Shown: in pieces, positions 12,552 through 15,503 of the stretch
How positions within the stretch are numbered: position 1 is the stretch's first letter
Layout of the letters: every line of letters begins with the position of its first letter
Source of the DNA: JBEKCP01 sp050014815
GTDB lineage: Bacteria > Planctomycetota > Planctomycetia > Pirellulales > Thermoguttaceae
Length of the DNA: 15,503 nt
Assembly (NCBI GenBank): GCA_050014815.1
Contig: JBEKCP010000063.1
Span: 1-15,503, forward strand
Direction: 5' to 3'
Translations under genes and position numbers: made by a program
Notes under the pieces: generated by a model
Databases searched by the model: none
What the model was told of the DNA's origin: nothing
What the model saw: the letters and a program-made list of their open reading frames with translations, nothing else

Positions 12552-13970
12552 CTAACGGACCTGCTGGCCAGCTTTCCCCGACTCTATTTCTTCGATGGCT
12601 CGACTGATAAGCTGCCGCAATCGCGGCTCCTGCTCGGTATCGCGAAGCCGCCTGAGGTCGTCGAGGCCGGGCTTCCCGATCCGCCGCATCCCGTGCAGGA
12701 AACGACTCAGCGCTTGGTAGTCCATGCCTGGGGCACCTCTGAAGTGCCAGCCATTGCCATCCCAACCTCGCTGGAGGCGGACAAGCGGCGCGGCGCGGCC
12801 AAAAACGTCGAGCCATAGCGGAATCAACCGGGCGTCACTATGGCCCTCCAATGCGGCTGCCACGATGAAGATTGTCTCCAGGTCGGTCTCGCGGCCAACG
12901 TCCCTCCACTCGGACAACACAAACGGCACGAAAAGCTTCTCATCAAACCGGGAAAGGGCGCCGCATGCGGCAGAACGTGTCGCCCGGTCTTCCTTCTGGT
13001 CGAGCACCGTTTTCCACAGGGTTTTGCAGGCGCGAGCGGTTCCCGTGCTTCCGAGCGAAAACAAGGCTTGTTCAGCCCGTCTGCCGGAAGTCTTGAAACG
13101 CTCGACAACCTCTTCCAGAATCGCCGCCGCCCGGTCGGTCTGGAAATGGCCCAGCGCTTCGGTTGCGCTCATTGCCACCCACGAGGACTCCTCTCGCATC
13201 GCCAGCTTGCCAAGCTCTTCCTCTGCCGCCGGGTTCGTGACTGTGGCGATCAGTTGGGCGGCATGCTGGCTCGTTGCCGTCAGATCTCCCACGCCCCGCG
13301 GCCAGGTATGTTCCGCCATCTTGGCAAGGACCTGCACACACTGGGAATCGCCGATCATGGCCAATGATTCTACCGCGTGTGTGGTCGCCCAAGAGCCTAT
13401 CGCGGGACGCTGAAAACTGTCCTCGATAATCTGGGTCAGCACCGATGTCGCCCGGGAGTCGTGGAACTTCCCCAGCGCCGCCACCGCCGATTCACGGGCA
13501 CGCCAATGCGTGTCTCGCTTCGCCGCCATGTCCAACAGGGGCTGAAATGCCCGGGGATCGCCGATTTCGCCAAGGACTGACGCGCAGAATGCCCTGACGA
13601 ATCCGTGGGGGTCAGACGCCATGCGGTCGAGCAGGACGGGCACGGCGTCTTTGCCGCCGCCCCCCAGTGCGAAGACCGCCACCGCCCGGGTCTCGTAATT
13701 GTCGGATTGCAGGAGTGGGAGCACGTCCTGGATGCGGAAGTCGGGAAGTTTGGCATAGGCGAGTGCCGCGTCGTAGCGGGCTTTCCATCCCTTGTCCTTC
13801 CCACGGCCCGTTGCCGGGTCAGTCTGGTCGCGCATGATTTTCAGGAGCACGGCTGCATCGGGCGGAGCCTCCGGTTCTTGCTTTCGTTGTGGACCTTCTG
13901 CGCCACCGATCGTGGTAGCTCCCACAGCCAAGGCCCAGAGAGTCACCGTTAAGTATGTCGCTGCTCTCAT
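12552..13970 (-). CDS. Secreted HEAT-repeat protein
   Basis: The 471-residue product has a signal peptide (Arg2, hydrophobic 5-22, likely cleavage near AGG/A-EG). A Pro/Glu-rich linker (about 24-40) follows. From about residue 65 there are HEAT-like helical repeats: DVLPLLQSDNYETRAVAVFALGG (82-104), AVPVLLDRMASDPHGFVRAFCASVLGEIGD (109-138), FQPLLDMAAKRDTHWRARESAVAALGKFHD and further copies to about 400. Such repeats form a superhelical surface for protein binding, so a scaffold role in the periplasm or membrane space is likely; no catalytic motif is seen. The frame extends to 14054, but ATG 13970 begins the signal peptide; the Shine-Dalgarno is weak. It converges with the GTPase gene; the 143 nt between them show no clear terminator. 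Confidence 0.85.
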   Translation of the reverse strand: MRAATYLTVTLWALAVGATTIGGAEGPQRKQEPEAPPDAAVLLKIMRDQTDPATGRGKDKGWKARYDAALAYAKLPDFRIQDVLPLLQSDNYETRAVAVFALGGGGKDAVPVLLDRMASDPHGFVRAFCASVLGEIGDPRAFQPLLDMAAKRDTHWRARESAVAALGKFHDSRATSVLTQIIEDSFQRPAIGSWATTHAVESLAMIGDSQCVQVLAKMAEHTWPRGVGDLTATSQHAAQLIATVTNPAAEEELGKLAMREESSWVAMSATEALGHFQTDRAAAILEEVVERFKTSGRRAEQALFSLGSTGTARACKTLWKTVLDQKEDRATRSAACGALSRFDEKLFVPFVLSEWRDVGRETDLETIFIVAAALEGHSDARLIPLWLDVFGRAAPLVRLQRGWDGNGWHFRGAPGMDYQALSRFLHGMRRIGKPGLDDLRRLRDTEQEPRLRQLISRAIEEIESGKAGQQVR

Positions 13971-14181
13971 GGATTTCTGCTCTTGGTTTTTGCCCGCTGA
14001 TAAGGGCTTTTGTATCGAGTTTGATCTCGGGCAGGTGTAACGAGTCTGTAACATAGCCGCGAACGGGAGGTAGAACGACGGCCAGAAGGCGGTTCAGACG
14101 CGGCGGGCCGGCGGGACGGTGCGATTGGCCACGTAGTGCTCGCTCGGGCACGGCACTTGTTCTTTGACAATTTATCATGAC

Positions 14182-14445
14182 CTATATTGACCGAGCCGCC
14201 GGGCTGGCCTCCCGGCGGCTCGGGGGAAAGAGTGCCGCAGCCGGCGCGTGACGCCAGCGAGCCAAGAGTGCTCCGCCATCGTCATCACCGTCTTTACGAT
14301 CATGGCGGCCGCGGTTTGGAGACCGGTTCAAACCCGGGCGCCGGATGGCCGAAGCTGCCGACCCCTCCACGGCGGCACCGAGGATGTCGCCGCAGGCCGT
14401 GCCAAGCAGGCTGCCGACGCAGCGCCCTTCGTAGTTGACGTTCAT
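14182..14445 (-). pseudogene. ADP-ribosylglycohydrolase N-terminal fragment
   Basis: The first ~36 codons read MNVNYEGRCVGSLLGTACG then DILGAAVEGSAASAIRRPG. This is the N-terminal signature of DraG-type ADP-ribosylglycohydrolases (G-SLLG-A-GD-LGA-VE), which remove ADP-ribose from arginine residues. After about 14338 none of the three frames continues the family; in particular no TDDT metal-binding motif is present. The open frame runs on to 14182 as apparently random, Arg/Pro/Ala-rich sequence. Its ATG overlaps the TGA of the upstream two-helix protein as ATGA (14442-14445), which indicates translational coupling in the ancestral operon. A deletion or insertion near 14335 probably destroyed it; a sharp change to an unrelated palindromic segment (14191-14223) follows. 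Confidence 0.6.
14191..14223. repeat. Perfect 13-bp hairpin repeat
   Basis: CCGAGCCGCCGGG (14191-14203) and CCCGGCGGCTCGG (14211-14223) pair perfectly around a 7-nt loop. No clear U-tract follows on either strand (GGGGGAAAG on plus, TCAATATAGG on minus). It resembles a REP-like palindrome and could block transcription coming from the degenerate genes on its right. Confidence 0.6.
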
Positions 14446-14684
14446 GGCGATGGCTCGCCTAGTGGTCTCTTGTCGGATGGAATGCTTTCACGTTCGGGCA
14501 ACGCCAGGCGTCGCAGTCTCCTGATCCGAGCACGTTGCATTAGGCATAGGGCGACCAGGCCGAGCGTGAAAAGAGGCCAGATCACACAGAAGATGATTAC
14601 GTTGATTTCCTTGTAGGTCGTTCCGGTTACGGCTGCGAGCCAGACCAGAAAGTCAACGCACCGTTGAAATACTGTATCAGCCAT
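14442..14684 (-). CDS. Small two-helix membrane protein, coupled to the ADP-ribosylglycohydrolase remnant
   Basis: The 80-residue protein has two hydrophobic segments (about 9-22 and 27-49) joined by the polar TGTTYKEIN turn, and a strongly basic tail (QRARIRRLRRLALPERES) that predicts a cytoplasmic C-terminus. I recall short proteins with a TYKEINV-IF-VIWPLFTL-like core in planctomycetes and Bacteroidetes, of unknown function. It ends in an ATGA overlap with the truncated ADP-ribosylglycohydrolase frame, so the two were translationally coupled. A GGAG lies about 12 nt before the ATG, a long but usable spacing. It could still be expressed although its partner is broken. Confidence 0.65.
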   Translation of the reverse strand: MADTVFQRCVDFLVWLAAVTGTTYKEINVIIFCVIWPLFTLGLVALCLMQRARIRRLRRLALPERESIPSDKRPLGEPSP

Positions 14685-14752
14685 TGTGTCGATATTCTCC
14701 GTAGGCTAGCCATGACAATCTCGATTCGGACTGCGTCTTGGAAAGCTCCTGC

Positions 14753-15177
14753 TCAACTTCCACAATGTCTTTCACGCTTGCGTTGGCAGTGCCGAGCATA
14801 CCAGCCTTCGATACGGCGCACGCGGCCGGCTTCGTTCCGCCGGTAAGCCGTCATCTGGGGCCCCGACACTTCGGCCGCCAGCCGACCCGCGCGGTCGAAA
14901 TGCCACTGCCGGCCGTCTCGGAACAAGACCTTGAGGGTCGGCATGCCGATCCGCGCGTCCTCAGCATCGGCCAACCGATCACCAGAATCGCCAGGCAGAC
15001 GACCGCGACCAAGGTAGCCAGGTGCATGCTTCGCTCCGCCCGGCTGAAATCCGGCTCGTCCCGTCCTCGATGGATCCGCCACGCCGCCCATGAAGCCGTC
15101 GCGGCCAGCACGCCTGCCAGCACGAGCCCCAAAGAGGCCGTGAACAACGTCAGAACACCATGCTTGTTGACGATCAT
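14753..15177 (-). pseudogene. Frameshifted membrane protein gene
   Basis: From ATG 15177 (with GGAG 8 nt upstream) one frame gives two membrane helices: about 6-30 (VLTLFTASLGLVLAG and on) and the segment MHLATLVAVVCLAILVIGWP. Near 14945-14985 the coding signal jumps to another minus-strand frame, which continues MPTLKVLFRDGRQWHF, DRAGRLAAEVSGPQMTAYRR and ends at 14753. The second frame has GC-rich third positions and reads sensibly, while the first turns into nonsense there. A 1-bp deletion (or 2-bp insertion) joins them. The intact product would have about 141 residues with a membrane N-terminal part and a soluble basic tail. Family unknown. A sequencing error is possible and would restore a normal gene. 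Confidence 0.6.
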
Positions 15178-15325
15178 GGGCGATGCTCCAACCGTGTTGC
15201 CCGGCACTGACGGTGAAAATACAAAACCAGGTGACGGAGGAAATTCGCCGGCACGGTCGCACGCGCCGGCCGCTGGCAGGCGAAACCTTCGTTGCGCCTC
15301 TGGAAGAAAACGGCTGGGCGTGCCC

Positions 15326-15502
15326 TCAAACTCCAAAAACGCGGCCCCAAGCCCAAACAACATGCCAATTAAGCGATGTGTCCTGGTTCAACAGGTAACG
15401 CACCATCTTGCTGCCCCGCTTGGTGATCGACCCGAGACGCTGCGTGACTTCGCCCGAGTTGCGGCAGCCAGGAGTCAAACCGAAAAAGTTCGCCAGACTG
15501 TC
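15326..15502 (-). mobile_element. IS110-family transposase remnant (C-terminal part, runs off the window)
   Basis: Reading leftwards from the window edge, a frame of 58 codons gives FGLTPGCRNSGE, then a short stretch, SITKRGSKMVRYLLNQ. This is the start of the C-terminal transposase_20 domain of IS110/IS116/IS902 transposases (family pattern FGLTP...SG...ITK.G....R..L). These enzymes use a DEDD-type catalytic domain plus this domain, and a bridge RNA from the element's noncoding end. After Gln at about 15383 the expected helices (VVLHVLRR-type) are missing; 18 unrelated residues and TGA follow. The element is truncated there. The window ends before the catalytic N-terminal half, so whether it is complete upstream is unknown. 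Confidence 0.7.
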
Positions 15503-15503
15503 C

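Noticed and set aside
14164..14188. TTGACA followed by TATATT as a promoter
   Set aside because: The spacer is only 13 bp, too short for a sigma-70 promoter, and no gene follows on the plus strand.
15178..15325. N-terminal extension of the frameshifted membrane gene to 15363
   Set aside because: The extra residues look random, and a good GGAG lies before ATG 15177.

Overview
The window is about 15.5 kb of high-GC bacterial chromosome. It looks like housekeeping and accessory genes of a planctomycete, probably of the Pirellula lineage. This assignment is an inference from gene content: a 69-residue protein of the 'RRQPFEPF...HPEMV' type, a one-helix 205-residue protein, secreted prenyltransferase-type and HEAT-repeat proteins, a very long SPFH protein, a short MnmE-like GTPase, and intergenic spaces full of palindromic repeats. 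No rRNA, tRNA, CRISPR array, toxin-antitoxin pair or defence island is visible.

Layout. Bases 1-879 hold a near-consensus promoter, a roughly 187-nt hairpin-rich leader and a NarL/FixJ-type response regulator (+). It meets a glycerate 2-kinase gene (-) tail to tail, with both stop codons inside one CTAG. The kinase is preceded by a one-helix membrane protein gene 4 nt away, probably in the same operon. A double-hairpin terminator repeat (2891-2961) separates these from a second minus-strand run: groES without groEL, a three-helix membrane protein, and a secreted prenyltransferase/squalene-oxidase-repeat protein. A spermidine-synthase-like secreted protein (+) diverges from groES. A secreted glutathione peroxidase (-), a 69-residue conserved protein (+) and a 655-residue SPFH/flotillin-like protein (+) follow.

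Between the SPFH gene and a convergent SixA-type histidine phosphatase gene lies a perfect 41-bp inverted repeat with a 25-nt loop. A divergent RNase HII-like gene (-) and a short MnmE/TrmE-like GTPase gene (+) come next. They are divided by a 121-bp MITE-like element and by a promoter whose predicted start falls on the GTPase ATG, suggesting a leaderless mRNA. A secreted HEAT-repeat protein (-) ends the intact part.

The right end (14.2-15.5 kb) is decayed. It has the first ~36 codons of an ADP-ribosylglycohydrolase coupled to a small two-helix protein, a frameshifted membrane protein gene, and the C-terminal remnant of an IS110-family transposase running off the window.

I found no single large new system. 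The most unusual signals are the different palindromic repeats in so many intergenic gaps, the promoter architectures of the response regulator and GTPase genes, and several divergent versions of known families (SPFH, MnmE, RNase HII, spermidine synthase). All family calls rest on motifs read by eye; no database search was run.
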